17,784 nt of DNA, taken from the NCBI GenBank assembly GCA_003135995.1, contig PNBM01000144.1:1-17784 (forward strand), written 5' to 3'. Position 1 is the first letter of the stretch, and every line of letters begins with the position of its first letter. The notes beneath the pieces were generated by a model. That model made no database searches, was not told the DNA's origin, and saw nothing but the letters and a program-made list of their open reading frames with translations. The position numbers were made by a program, and so were the translations under genes. Source of the stretch: Ignavibacteriota bacterium (GTDB lineage: Bacteria > Bacteroidota > Ignavibacteria > Tepidaquicellales > Tepidaquicellaceae). This document shows positions 1 through 7,798 of the stretch, piece after piece.

Positions 1-114
1 GAGACCGTTTTCGCACAGTCTCTGGAGCTTGGTAACGAGGGTTTAGAAAAAACATTTAAAAGCGAATACGTTATAATTAATTTAAAGAAATATTTTACCA
101 TTTTAAAAAATTAA
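1..114 (+). CDS. C-terminal tail of an unidentified gene (5' end outside window)
   Basis: Frame 1 is open from the first base to a TAA at 112-114, giving 37 residues that begin ETVFAQSLELGNEG and end FTILKN. The first half is less AT-biased and looks protein-like, so it is probably the end of a gene that starts left of the window. It is too short to assign to a family. The hydrolase start follows after 11 bases, so the two could be co-transcribed. The open frame could also be chance. Confidence 0.45.
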   Translation, partial: ETVFAQSLELGNEGLEKTFKSEYVIINLKKYFTILKN

Positions 115-125
115 ATTTATCGATT

Positions 126-926
126 ATGAAAGTAATTATTTTTTCTCTATTATTTTATGTCGTTTTTTTCAATATATCAAACGCACAACTTGATGATAAA
201 TTTTATTATCCGGTTAAAAAATGGGACGAGATGAAACTTACGAATTATGAGGAAATATCACTTAATAAAGATTCCATTATATTAAGCGGAATTTTTCTTA
301 AAACTAAAGATACTCCGAAAGCAACAGTTTTATATTTCCACGGTGCAAGCGGAAACGTTACAAAGTATTACGAATTAATGAAACCTCTTGCGGAAAACGG
401 TTACCAGGTATTCATGGTTGACCTGGAAGGATACGGGAAATCATCCGGCAAGCCGACAAATCTGAATATTGCGGAGGATGCACAATATTTTTTCAATTAT
501 ATGGTGAACAGGGAAGAAGTTAAAAATACAAAGGTGATTATTTTCGGTGCATCAATGGGTACGCAGGTTGCGACAAGAATAGCAAGGAATAACCAGGATA
601 AAATATCGGCTTTAATACTCGACGGAACAATTAGTTCTTTTACGGATATAGCAGTATTTTACTCTAAGGAAGAAGAAAAGAGATTTGTACAGTATTACGT
701 CTCTCCGTATTCTGCAAAAGAAGATATTAAATTTATTGAGAATATTCCGAAATTATTTGTGCACAGTAATGAGGATGAACAGGTTCCGATTGAACAAGGG
801 AAATTAGTTTATGAGAATGCTAAAGAACCGAAGGAATTCTGGACATATAAAGGTGAGCATATTGAAGCAATGTTACTTTTTACGAAGGAATTTGTAGAAA
901 AAATAGACAATCTAATCAAAAAGTAA
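126..926 (+). CDS. Secreted or periplasmic alpha/beta hydrolase
   Basis: The 266-residue protein begins with a hydrophobic signal-like segment (about residues 3-20, ending SNAQ), so export is likely. The alpha/beta hydrolase core follows: an oxyanion-type HG at 72-73, the nucleophile elbow GASMG with Ser143, an acid candidate Asp217 in the strand-loop ending EQVP, and His245 in GEHIEA. All three catalytic residues therefore appear present and correctly ordered. It resembles the serine aminopeptidase S33/BAAT-like group of small hydrolases, which includes esterases and peptidases; the substrate cannot be read from sequence. The ATG at 126 is the natural start because the signal peptide begins there; no clear Shine-Dalgarno is visible. 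Nothing nearby suggests a pathway. Confidence 0.85.
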   Translation: MKVIIFSLLFYVVFFNISNAQLDDKFYYPVKKWDEMKLTNYEEISLNKDSIILSGIFLKTKDTPKATVLYFHGASGNVTKYYELMKPLAENGYQVFMVDLEGYGKSSGKPTNLNIAEDAQYFFNYMVNREEVKNTKVIIFGASMGTQVATRIARNNQDKISALILDGTISSFTDIAVFYSKEEEKRFVQYYVSPYSAKEDIKFIENIPKLFVHSNEDEQVPIEQGKLVYENAKEPKEFWTYKGEHIEAMLLFTKEFVEKIDNLIKK

Positions 927-1422
927 TAAATAAATAAGGGGAAGAGCAAAAAAGAAAAAGAAGAAAACAGAAAACAAACCAGATAGGAATCCCTGATAAG
1001 AGCGTTCGGGGACGACAGTTCGGAAAATAAAAAAAATTAGAACGTAGAGCTTTAAACGCAAAGGACGCAGAAAAAACTGCAAGGACGTACATCGGGGATA
1101 TATCACAAATTACAAAAACAAATAAAAGCAAAATCCTGTGCAGGAACTTTCGGAGTGACAATCTATATTGATTATCAAATTTCTTCCAAGACTTCTGGTT
1201 ATATATACATATTATAATGGCTTTCCTAAGAATCTTTTTCATCGATATAAGTTGTTAATTTATCCAAATATTAAACTATTCTAAAAATAAATCTTTGTTT
1301 TTATTTCACCACGTTTTCCGGAATCAATATATATGCAACTTTAATTATTATATTTTAGGTTTTAAGAATTATTAAGAGAAATTCGGTTTTTAAAATTATT
1401 TTATGGGGATTCTGGTTTTTAA
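927..1422. other. AT-rich intergenic spacer with no gene, possible degenerate repeat remnants
   Basis: About 500 bases separate the hydrolase from the kinase. Open frames on the minus strand here translate to low-complexity, Phe/Leu-rich sequence with no family resemblance and are taken as chance. Two degraded hairpin-like patches are visible: CCCTGA/TCGGGG around 991-1011 followed by GACGACA, and TCCTG/CAGGA at 1134-1145 followed by GGAGTGACAAT. The latter resembles the GGAATGACAAT tail of the 55-bp repeats at 13978-14087. The remainder (about 1240-1420) is very AT-rich and probably holds the kinase promoter, but no convincing -10/-35 or Bacteroidota-type -7 box can be named. Confidence 0.5.
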
Positions 1423-4050
1423 TTGCCAAATAAAATAGTAAAGAACTTTTTTATGTCTGGTAATAACACAAAATACACATCAATAAAAAATATAACTGCG
1501 ATAAGGTTAGCAATAACTCTATTTTTAGTTCATTTGTTATTAATTAAAGCTTTTAATTATGATGAAGTATTAAAGGAAGTAATAAATAATGGATTACAGA
1601 CATTTGAATGTTTATTAGCATCAATTTATTTATACTTCACATCAAGAAATTTTAAAGAAATATCCGAAAAACAATCTAGAGCGTGGTTGTTATTTTCAAT
1701 TGCTGCATTATTTTATGCAACAGGTAATTTAATCTGGACGATAACAGAAGCTATAAATTTAAATGTTCCTTTTCCTTACTATTCTGACTTAGGTTTCATT
1801 TTATTTTACATATTATTTATCTGGGGTGTTTTTAACTTCCCAATGATTCCGTTAAGGAGAACCGAGAAAGGGAAATTAATTCTTGATTTATTTATTGTTT
1901 TAATTTCGTCTTTAATGATATTTGCAACCGGAATTTATGAGATAATATTGGATATGAATATTACAATTTCCGGAAATATGTCAGAAATATTAAAATTATC
2001 AACGGTATTATCATATCCTGTACTGGACATTATATTAATCTGGACAATAATTTATTTCTTTTACAGAAGTGAAGCGATAAACCGGAAATGGGTGCTTGGT
2101 ATATTGCTGGGAGGTTTAGCGTCTCTTGCAATTTCCGACATGTTAACTAACTATGAATTAATTAACAATAAATATGTAAACGGAAGTATTTCCGATTATG
2201 GCTCCATACTTGCTTTTTTACTTTTCGCACTTGCCGGAATAAGGCAGACTAATTTATTACTTAAAAACGGTACAAAACGCGTTTCTGTAATTAAATCAGG
2301 ATTTTTTATATTTTCTAAAAAAATTCTGACATACTCTCCTCTTATTTGGTCATTTTTTTCTTATTTGGCATTGATATGGCTATACGAAAACAGGCAGCTG
2401 CGATTTATTGATATTGCCGCCTGTGGTGTTGCAATAATTATTATATTATCTTTTTTAAGACAAATTCTTTCTTTAAAAGAAAATTATAAACTTACAAATG
2501 AACTTGAAAATGAGATTGAAAATATTAAAAAAGAATTATCCGATGATTATGCCTTCCAGAATGAATTGTTAGTTGACTTAGCACAATCAGAAAATAAATA
2601 CAAGGATTTAATTGAAAACTCTCTTCAGGGAGTTTTAATATTTACAAAAAACAATATTGTGTTCGCTAACAAAAGAATTGAAATAATATTGGGCTACACG
2701 GCTGAAGAAATGAAAGCATTTAAACCCGAAGATTATGAAAAACTTTTCCCCGAAGAAGGTCTGAGATTTTTGATAAATAATATAAAGGAACACTCAAAGT
2801 ATAAAAACAAACCGTTTGTTTATCAAACAAAATTTAAACATAAAAGCGGCAATATAATCTGGCTGGAGCTTATATCATCAATTATTACTTATAATAACGA
2901 AATATGTATTCAAATAGCAATGATAGATATTACGGACAGGAAATTAGCGGAAGAAGAACTTATTATGAGCGAAGAAAAATACAGAGCCCTGTTTGAAAAC
3001 AATCTCGATTGTGTATTTATATATGATACCGATACAAACGAAATACTTGATTTTAATAATGCCGCATTAGAATTATACGGATATGAATCGAATGAATTAT
3101 TAGGTCAGAATATACTTATTTTGAGCGCAGAATTGGAAGTGTCAAAGTTAGCAATTCAGGATTTAATAAAGTACGGGCATACAAGAATAATGCAGAGAAA
3201 TCACAAGAAAAAAGATGGCACGATAATTCAAGTGGAATCTATGATGATTACTTACAACTAATTCGGCAAAAAAGTTGCATGTGCTATGATACATGACATT
3301 ACTGAAAGAATGGCAATCGAAGAGAAAAAGAAAGAAATAACGAATGAGTTAATCGAATTAAATAAAAACAAAGATAAATTTTTCTCAATAATAGCACACG
3401 ATTTAAAAAGTCCGTTCCAGGGATTGCTTGGCTTTTCAGAGTTACTGGATGATGATTTTTACGAACTGAATGACGAAGAGAAGAAAAGGTTTGTAGAAAA
3501 TATCAGGACCACTTCAAAGATATTATATAATCTTGTGGAGAACCTGTTGCAGTGGTCAAGATTGCAGTCGGGAAGAATACAATTTGAACCCGACGAAATT
3601 GATATTCATACATTAGTTAACAGAAGCATCGAAATTTTAAAAGCAAACATACAAAAGAAAAAAATATTTCTTGAAAATAAAATTTCTAAGAATAGTGTAC
3701 TAACCGCAGATGAAATTATGATACAGCAAGTTATACAAAATTTATTGTCAAATGCAATAAAATTTACACCTGCAGGCGGAAAAATAAGTTTGTTCGATGA
3801 AAGGACAGACCATGTTTATAAATTCACAATTGAAGATACCGGTGTTGGCATCCCTCAGGAAGTAGTACCGGAATTGTTTAATATAGATTCACATTATACG
3901 ACTAATGGAACGGAAAACGAGAATGGGACGGGATTAGGTTTGATTTTATGTAAAGAATTTGTTGAAAGGAATGGGGGGAAGATACTTGTGGAAAGTGAAG
4001 TCGGGAAGGGGAGTAAGTTTACGGTTGTGCTGCCGGCGAAAGGGAACTGA
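1423..4050 (+). pseudogene. Membrane-bound PAS-PAS sensor histidine kinase interrupted by an in-frame TAA
   Basis: Read through, this is an 875-codon hybrid sensor kinase. Residues about 27-346 hold roughly nine membrane segments, 350-388 a coiled-coil linker, about 389-505 a first PAS domain ending in IDITDRK, and about 517-630 a second PAS domain ending in IHDITER. The HisKA H-box follows (SIIAHDLKSP, phospho-acceptor His659), then the ATPase with N-box (QNLLSNAIKF), G1 (DTGVGIP) and G2 (GTGLGL). The TAA at 3259-3261 lies near the end of PAS 2. The eight codons after it (FGKKVACA) lead straight into the ATG at 3286 in the same frame, so a single substitution explains the break. Alternatives are a sequencing error, or two separate products with re-initiation at 3286. 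The start may be TTG 1423 or ATG 1453; neither has a strong ribosome site. No partner response regulator is adjacent. Confidence 0.8.
3259..3261 (+). other. In-frame nonsense codon (TAA) within the second PAS domain
   Basis: The codons around it read ATT-ACT-TAC-AAC-TAA-TTC-GGC-AAA-AAA-GTT. Both sides are in the same frame and together make a continuous PAS C-terminal strand (ITYN, stop, FGKKVACAMIHDITER). No insertion or deletion is needed. TAA also terminates other genes here (mvhA, mvhD, nuoE), so a recoded genetic code is not supported. Confidence 0.9.
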
Positions 4051-4056
4051 GCTGTT

Positions 4057-4073
4057 CAACCCCTATGGGGTTG
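4057..4073 (-). repeat. REP-like hairpin 1
   Basis: A perfect 7-bp stem (CAACCCC/GGGGTTG) with a three-base loop lies just after the kinase stop. Read on the minus strand it is preceded by TACTCCC, similar to the guide-like motif in front of the other hairpins of this cluster. It could also act as a weak transcription end for the kinase, but no T-run follows. Confidence 0.6.
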
Positions 4074-4090
4074 GGGAGTAGTTACGCACA

Positions 4091-4109
4091 CCACCCGCTT
4101 CGCGGGTGG
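4091..4109 (+). repeat. REP-like hairpin 2
   Basis: A perfect 8-bp GC-rich stem (CCACCCGC/GCGGGTGG) with loop TTC. On the plus strand it is preceded by GTTACGCACA, matching the GTTAC guide of hairpins 4 and 5 read on the minus strand. It lies in opposite orientation to hairpins 4 and 5. Confidence 0.65.
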
Positions 4110-4122
4110 ATACTCACATAGC

Positions 4123-4135
4123 GCTCCTTCGGAGC
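4123..4135 (+). repeat. REP-like hairpin 3
   Basis: A 5-bp stem (GCTCC/GGAGC) with loop TTC, preceded on the plus strand by GATACTCACAT. That motif differs by only two bases from the GTTACTCTCAT that precedes hairpins 4 and 5 in their own orientation. Confidence 0.6.
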
Positions 4136-4163
4136 TGCAAAGAAATATATATCAAATGAAAAA

Positions 4164-4195
4164 CAAGCCCGAAGGGCTTGAATGAGAGTAACCGC
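4164..4195 (-). repeat. REP-like unit 4: 32-bp direct repeat, copy 1
   Basis: The unit is hairpin CAAGCCC-GAA-GGGCTTG plus the flank AATGAGAGTAACCGC. It is identical over 32 bp to the copy at 4230-4261. On the minus strand it reads guide GCGGTTACTCTCATT, then hairpin with loop TTC. Confidence 0.8.
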
Positions 4196-4229
4196 GAGTG
4201 CAACCTGCGGATCGAAGCATAAGAAAATC

Positions 4230-4261
4230 CAAGCCCGAAGGGCTTGAATGAGAGTAACCGC
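4230..4261 (-). repeat. REP-like unit 5: 32-bp direct repeat, copy 2, abutting the transposase stop codon
   Basis: An exact second copy of the 4164-4195 unit, 66 bp away start to start. Its last base is the first base of the transposase stop codon (TAG on the minus strand, 4263-4261), so the repeat sits directly at the 3' end of the gene, where an IS200-type end or an associated REP would be expected. Confidence 0.8.
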
Positions 4262-4707
4262 TATACGAGATATCTCTCATCATACTCCACACTATGCTCC
4301 TTGAGTAAATTTTTATATTCAGTCAAGAAGTCAGATTTCTTATGATATATCTTTTGATTTTTTACGTATTCAATTACTCTGTTTTTTTCTTTGATGGAAT
4401 ATGTAAACGCACCGTAACCTTCAGCCCAGCCTTCAAAATGCGGAAATTTATTGTTTTGTTTCATCCATACCGAAGTTGATACTTTTATGTCTTTAACTAA
4501 ATTGGCTAAAGATACGGAAGGATGTATACTGCAGACAATATGAAGATGGTCTTCGATTCCATTTATGCGGAACAATTTACATTTGTTATTCTTTAGGATT
4601 CCCCAAATGTAACGATATAATTCTTCACAATTATCATTCACTATCGTTGGTTTTCGATACTTTGTACCAAATACAATTTGATATAGTATTTGATTGTAAC
4701 TACTCAC
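4261..4707 (-). CDS. tnpA: Y1 single-strand transposase, IS200-like / REP-associated (RAYT)
   Basis: The 148-residue protein has the Y1/HUH transposase signature: the metal-binding HLH (His54, His56, in EDHLHIV) and a C-terminal helix with candidate catalytic Tyr114 and Gln118 (EYVKNQ). The opening QILYQIVFGTKYR is typical of the small IS200/IS605 TnpA proteins common in Bacteroidota relatives. These enzymes nick and join single-stranded DNA at hairpin-bearing ends. The start is GTG at 4707. Only 6 bp separate it from the mvhA stop, leaving no room for a left IS end, whereas five hairpins lie on its 3' side. This arrangement suits a domesticated RAYT acting on REP hairpins better than an intact mobile IS. 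Length and catalytic residues look complete. Confidence 0.85.
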   Translation of the reverse strand: MSSYNQILYQIVFGTKYRKPTIVNDNCEELYRYIWGILKNNKCKLFRINGIEDHLHIVCSIHPSVSLANLVKDIKVSTSVWMKQNNKFPHFEGWAEGYGAFTYSIKEKNRVIEYVKNQKIYHKKSDFLTEYKNLLKEHSVEYDERYLV

Positions 4708-4713
4708 AATAAT

Positions 4714-6192
4714 TTAGTTTCTTTTTACCTCGTCGATTATTTCACCGTCGGGTTTTCTGATTGTTAATATCATCGGCATTTGTCCGGGAAGCGTATGAGT
4801 TGCACATCCGAAGCAAGGGTCATAAGCCCTGAATGCCATTTCGATTTTATTCAACGTTCCTTCTGTAACTTCGACTCCCTTTTTAATTAATCCCTCGGCT
4901 GCACTTTTAATAGACATCGAAATTGCTGCGTGATTATTAGTTGTACCGACTATGAGATTCGCCTTTGTCACGATGCCTTTTTCATCTGTTACATAATGAT
5001 GAGTAAGTGTTCCGCGCGGAGCTTCAACAATTCCAACTCCTTCGTGAGGAACGTTCGTGCATAAAGCTCTATAATCCTGAGATGTAATTTCAGGATCCTT
5101 CGCAAGTTCCATAACTTTTTCCGCGGCGTACTGCAATTCGATAATTCTTGCCCAGTGAGTTGCAAGTGTGTGATGAACAGGAGTCTTACCGGATTTATCG
5201 CCTGTTAATGTTTCAAAATATTTTTCATATTCAGCCTGCGCAAGCGGAGTAGGCATTCCATCGGTTACATTAAGTCTTGATAGCGGAGTAGCGCGATATA
5301 CACCGCTGTCTTTTCCGTCAACTAATCCCTTCCAGCCTACTTTTTTCAAATAAGGATACTTCAGATAATTCCAGCTTTCCATATGTTCTTCAATATGTTC
5401 AAGATATTCTGACGGTTTATATTTACAGAATTCTTTTCCATCCGGGTCAACGACTTTTACCATTCCGTCATAAAAATTAACCTGATTGTTTTCATCTACC
5501 AATCCCATATAATATGTTTTGTGTGTATAAGGTCCGTTAACAATTAAATCGACATAGGCTGCATTTTTCAAAACCACATCTTCAAATATTTTAAATGTAA
5601 ATTGTCCAAACTCAATAAAATACTTTGCGTATTCTTCAATCTTTTTCCTTTCCTGTTCATTAATGCCTCTCGCGACACCTCCGGGGATAGCAGTAACCTG
5701 GTGAATTTTTTTACCGCCAAGCATCTGAATTATTTCCTGACATTTTGAACGCAAGGCAATTACTTTTCCTCCGACTTCAAGTCCGACTCTTTTAATCACG
5801 CCGAGCAGATTTCTTTCGGCAGGAGGTGCATCGGGACCACAGACAAAATCAGGACCGCCGAGAGCATAAAAATGTACCGTATGGTCAGTTGTATAAAAAG
5901 TATTATATAAAAGTTCTCTGAGTTTTTTTCCTGCCGACGGGATTTGAACATTGTAAACCGCATCACAGGCTTTTGCTGCTGCCATGTGGTGAGCTTCGGG
6001 GCATACACCGCAAATCCTTGTTGTTATTCTCGGCATTTCTTCGATTGGTCTGCCGACGGCGAATTGTTCAAAGCCTCTTAATTCCGGAACCTGGAAATAA
6101 CAGTTCGCTACTTCTCCATCATCATTTAAAAAGATGTCAATTTTTCCGTGACCTTCCAATCTCGTTACAGGGTCAATTTTTATTTGTCTCAT
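4714..6192 (-). CDS. mvhA: [NiFe]-hydrogenase large subunit, group 3 (MvhA/HoxH-like)
   Basis: The 492-residue catalytic subunit binds the Ni-Fe(CN)2CO centre and activates H2 in the cytoplasm. The N-terminal ligand motif RICGVCPEAHH supplies Cys61 and Cys64, and the C-terminal motif DPCFGCATH supplies Cys460 and Cys463 with His466. Residues 467-492 form a tail that the maturation endopeptidase of this family would normally remove after His466. No signal peptide is present and the small subunit lacks a Tat signal, consistent with a soluble group 3 enzyme. RLEGHGKI at 11-18 is the conserved entry motif. No maturation protease or Hyp gene lies in the window, so maturation must be provided elsewhere. 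It is the last hydrogenase gene of the operon. Confidence 0.95.
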   Translation of the reverse strand: MRQIKIDPVTRLEGHGKIDIFLNDDGEVANCYFQVPELRGFEQFAVGRPIEEMPRITTRICGVCPEAHHMAAAKACDAVYNVQIPSAGKKLRELLYNTFYTTDHTVHFYALGGPDFVCGPDAPPAERNLLGVIKRVGLEVGGKVIALRSKCQEIIQMLGGKKIHQVTAIPGGVARGINEQERKKIEEYAKYFIEFGQFTFKIFEDVVLKNAAYVDLIVNGPYTHKTYYMGLVDENNQVNFYDGMVKVVDPDGKEFCKYKPSEYLEHIEEHMESWNYLKYPYLKKVGWKGLVDGKDSGVYRATPLSRLNVTDGMPTPLAQAEYEKYFETLTGDKSGKTPVHHTLATHWARIIELQYAAEKVMELAKDPEITSQDYRALCTNVPHEGVGIVEAPRGTLTHHYVTDEKGIVTKANLIVGTTNNHAAISMSIKSAAEGLIKKGVEVTEGTLNKIEMAFRAYDPCFGCATHTLPGQMPMILTIRKPDGEIIDEVKRN

Positions 6193-6237
6193 ATTTTTAG
6201 ATTATTTTTCTTTTAACGATGTTATGTAAATTTTATC

Positions 6238-6279
6238 GTCTCGAGAGTCCCTCAAAAGAGCGAGGAGACTCTCCGAGAC
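6238..6279. repeat. Long imperfect hairpin between mvhG and mvhA
   Basis: The arms GTCTCGAGAGTCCCTC (6238-6253) and GAGGAGACTCTCCGAGAC (6262-6279) pair along their full length with two single-base bulges, around a loop of about 8 bases. It sits in the 106-bp gap between the small- and large-subunit genes. There is no adjacent T-run on the transcript, so it is not a standard intrinsic terminator. Possible roles are an mRNA processing or stability element tuning subunit ratio, or a dispersed palindromic repeat. Confidence 0.7.
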
Positions 6280-6298
6280 ATGAACGTAATTTAATTTT

Positions 6299-7288
6299 TT
6301 ATTTTTCTTCTTCTTCCATTTTTTGTACACGATGGAAAATTGAATGTGCCATTGAGAATCTATAGAACGTACCCAGCGGGTCTGCAATTGTTTTAATTAT
6401 ATCTCTTACTTCTTTCGGGTCAGTTGAATCTATAACTGAACTCAGCGCAGAAACCATTTTTGCTCCCTGGTCAAGAACATTTGGCGGAGGTCCATAGCAG
6501 CCCCTGCAACCCATATTTGCTTTAATGCATAAAGCATCGCATCCGCTTCTTGTCGCAGGTCCCATACAAACTATGCCCTGATCCAAAAGGCATTCGTCAG
6601 GATTAGGAATAATTTCCTGCGGACGGTAGAATTTCTTAATTTTTTTCTCTTTACGTTCCCTTGTGCATTCTTCGCAAATAGTCTTTTCTCCCGCCCCGAG
6701 TATTGTTCCTTTTGGCGGAAGCGGCTTGCCGTTTTTCAATATATCTATTACAGCTTCAACTACAGCAATAATCTGAGTTGATTGCGGCGGGCAACCTGGA
6801 ACATAATAATCCACATCAACCACCTGGTCTAAAGATTTTACTGTATTCCAAAATTCAGGAATTTCAATTTCACCTTCGGGCATTTGGGTATGCGTCTGAG
6901 GGAAAACGTTTTTTGAAGATTCCTGTAGAGAAGGACTATTTATGTAATTGCATTCAAAAATTTTTTTCTTATCGTAAAAGTTAGCAAGAGCCGGAATGCA
7001 TCCTTCATACGCACAGGAACCAAAAGCAACCATAACTTTTGATTTTGCCCTGAGAAGTTTCGCGAGATATTCATTTTCAGATGTTCTGATAGCTCCATTG
7101 AAAAGTGTCAATGTTATATCCCCGTCGGGCATAGCTTCGACATCTTTATATTTAAAATCCATAATGCAGGGCCAGAAAACAATGTCAAAGAAATCTGCAA
7201 CATCGAGTATTTTTGCTTCTATATCTACAACGGCTATCTCACATCCACCGCAGGATGATGCCCAATACAATGCTAATTTTGGTTTCAT
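6299..7288 (-). CDS. mvhG: [NiFe]-hydrogenase small subunit, MvhG-like
   Basis: The 329-residue electron-transfer subunit pairs with the large subunit. Proximal-cluster cysteines are Cys13, Cys16 (SSCGGC), Cys92 (GSCAYEGC) and Cys166 (PGCPP). The C-terminal half carries further cysteines for two more clusters: Cys205/208 (CEEC), Cys233, Cys241, Cys250, Cys254, Cys261 and Cys264. That three-cluster layout matches F420-non-reducing (Mvh) small subunits rather than the shorter one-cluster HoxY type. There is no Tat signal, so it is cytoplasmic. It ends in a charged EEEEK tail. It lies between mvhD (33-bp gap) and mvhA (106-bp gap). Confidence 0.93.
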   Translation of the reverse strand: MKPKLALYWASSCGGCEIAVVDIEAKILDVADFFDIVFWPCIMDFKYKDVEAMPDGDITLTLFNGAIRTSENEYLAKLLRAKSKVMVAFGSCAYEGCIPALANFYDKKKIFECNYINSPSLQESSKNVFPQTHTQMPEGEIEIPEFWNTVKSLDQVVDVDYYVPGCPPQSTQIIAVVEAVIDILKNGKPLPPKGTILGAGEKTICEECTRERKEKKIKKFYRPQEIIPNPDECLLDQGIVCMGPATRSGCDALCIKANMGCRGCYGPPPNVLDQGAKMVSALSSVIDSTDPKEVRDIIKTIADPLGTFYRFSMAHSIFHRVQKMEEEEK

Positions 7289-7321
7289 TTTATATAAGTT
7301 TGAAAAAATTTATAATAATTT

Positions 7322-7750
7322 TTAGTTCATAAAGGTCAACGGACCCAGTTCACGAATTTGTTTTTCGAAATCAAGTGTCGTCGCGGCATATTTATCTCCT
7401 TCCGATGCCGATATCCATTCGAGTCTTAATCTTTTAGGGTCAATTCCGAAATCTTCAAGAAAGATTTTCAAAAACTCGATTCTTCTGAGCGTTTTATAAT
7501 TTCCTTCTGAATAGTGGCAGTCTCCGATATGACACCCGCCTATAAAAATTCCATCAGCACCTTTTTTAAATGCTTTTAAAATAAAGGAGGGGTCAACTCT
7601 TCCGCTGCACATAACCCTGATAATTCTTACGCACGGTGATGATTTTAATCTTGAAACGCCCGCAAGGTCAGCTCCTGTATAGGTACACCAGTTACAAAGG
7701 AAAGCCGCAATTTTAGGGTTCCATCCGTTTTGTTTTTTCTCTTCAGACAT
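7322..7750 (-). CDS. mvhD: MvhD-like [2Fe-2S] electron-transfer subunit
   Basis: A 142-residue protein of the MvhD/HdrA-partner family, which carries electrons from the MvhAG hydrogenase to HdrA. Cysteines are arranged CNWC (Cys19, Cys22), Cys40, Cys48 (MCSGRVDP) and GGCHIGDCHY (Cys73, Cys78), as in the family. Length is normal for a stand-alone MvhD. It lies directly upstream of mvhG and downstream of the gene carrying the HdrA C-terminal half, the order expected if that half docks MvhD as in Mvh-Hdr complexes. Confidence 0.93.
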   Translation of the reverse strand: MSEEKKQNGWNPKIAAFLCNWCTYTGADLAGVSRLKSSPCVRIIRVMCSGRVDPSFILKAFKKGADGIFIGGCHIGDCHYSEGNYKTLRRIEFLKIFLEDFGIDPKRLRLEWISASEGDKYAATTLDFEKQIRELGPLTFMN

Positions 7751-7798
7751 AAGTTATTATTTTAATAATTTCTTTTGTTATTTTAATTTAATTATCAA

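Noticed and set aside
916..1242. Overlapping minus-strand open frames in the spacer after the hydrolase
   Set aside because: The products are low-complexity Phe/Leu-rich sequence from an A-rich plus strand, with no family resemblance and no ribosome site.
3259..3261. TAA as a sense codon (alternative genetic code)
   Set aside because: TAA ends several intact genes in this window, including mvhA, mvhD, nuoE and the HdrA N-half.
4057..4073. Intrinsic terminator after the kinase gene
   Set aside because: The stem is good but no T-run follows it, and it shares the guide motif of the neighbouring REP-like hairpins.
4164..4261. Possible CRISPR array (two identical 32-bp repeats with a spacer-sized gap)
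   Set aside because: There are only two copies, a 34-bp gap, a short GC-rich hairpin with guide motif, no cas genes and an adjacent Y1 transposase. REP/RAYT explains it better.
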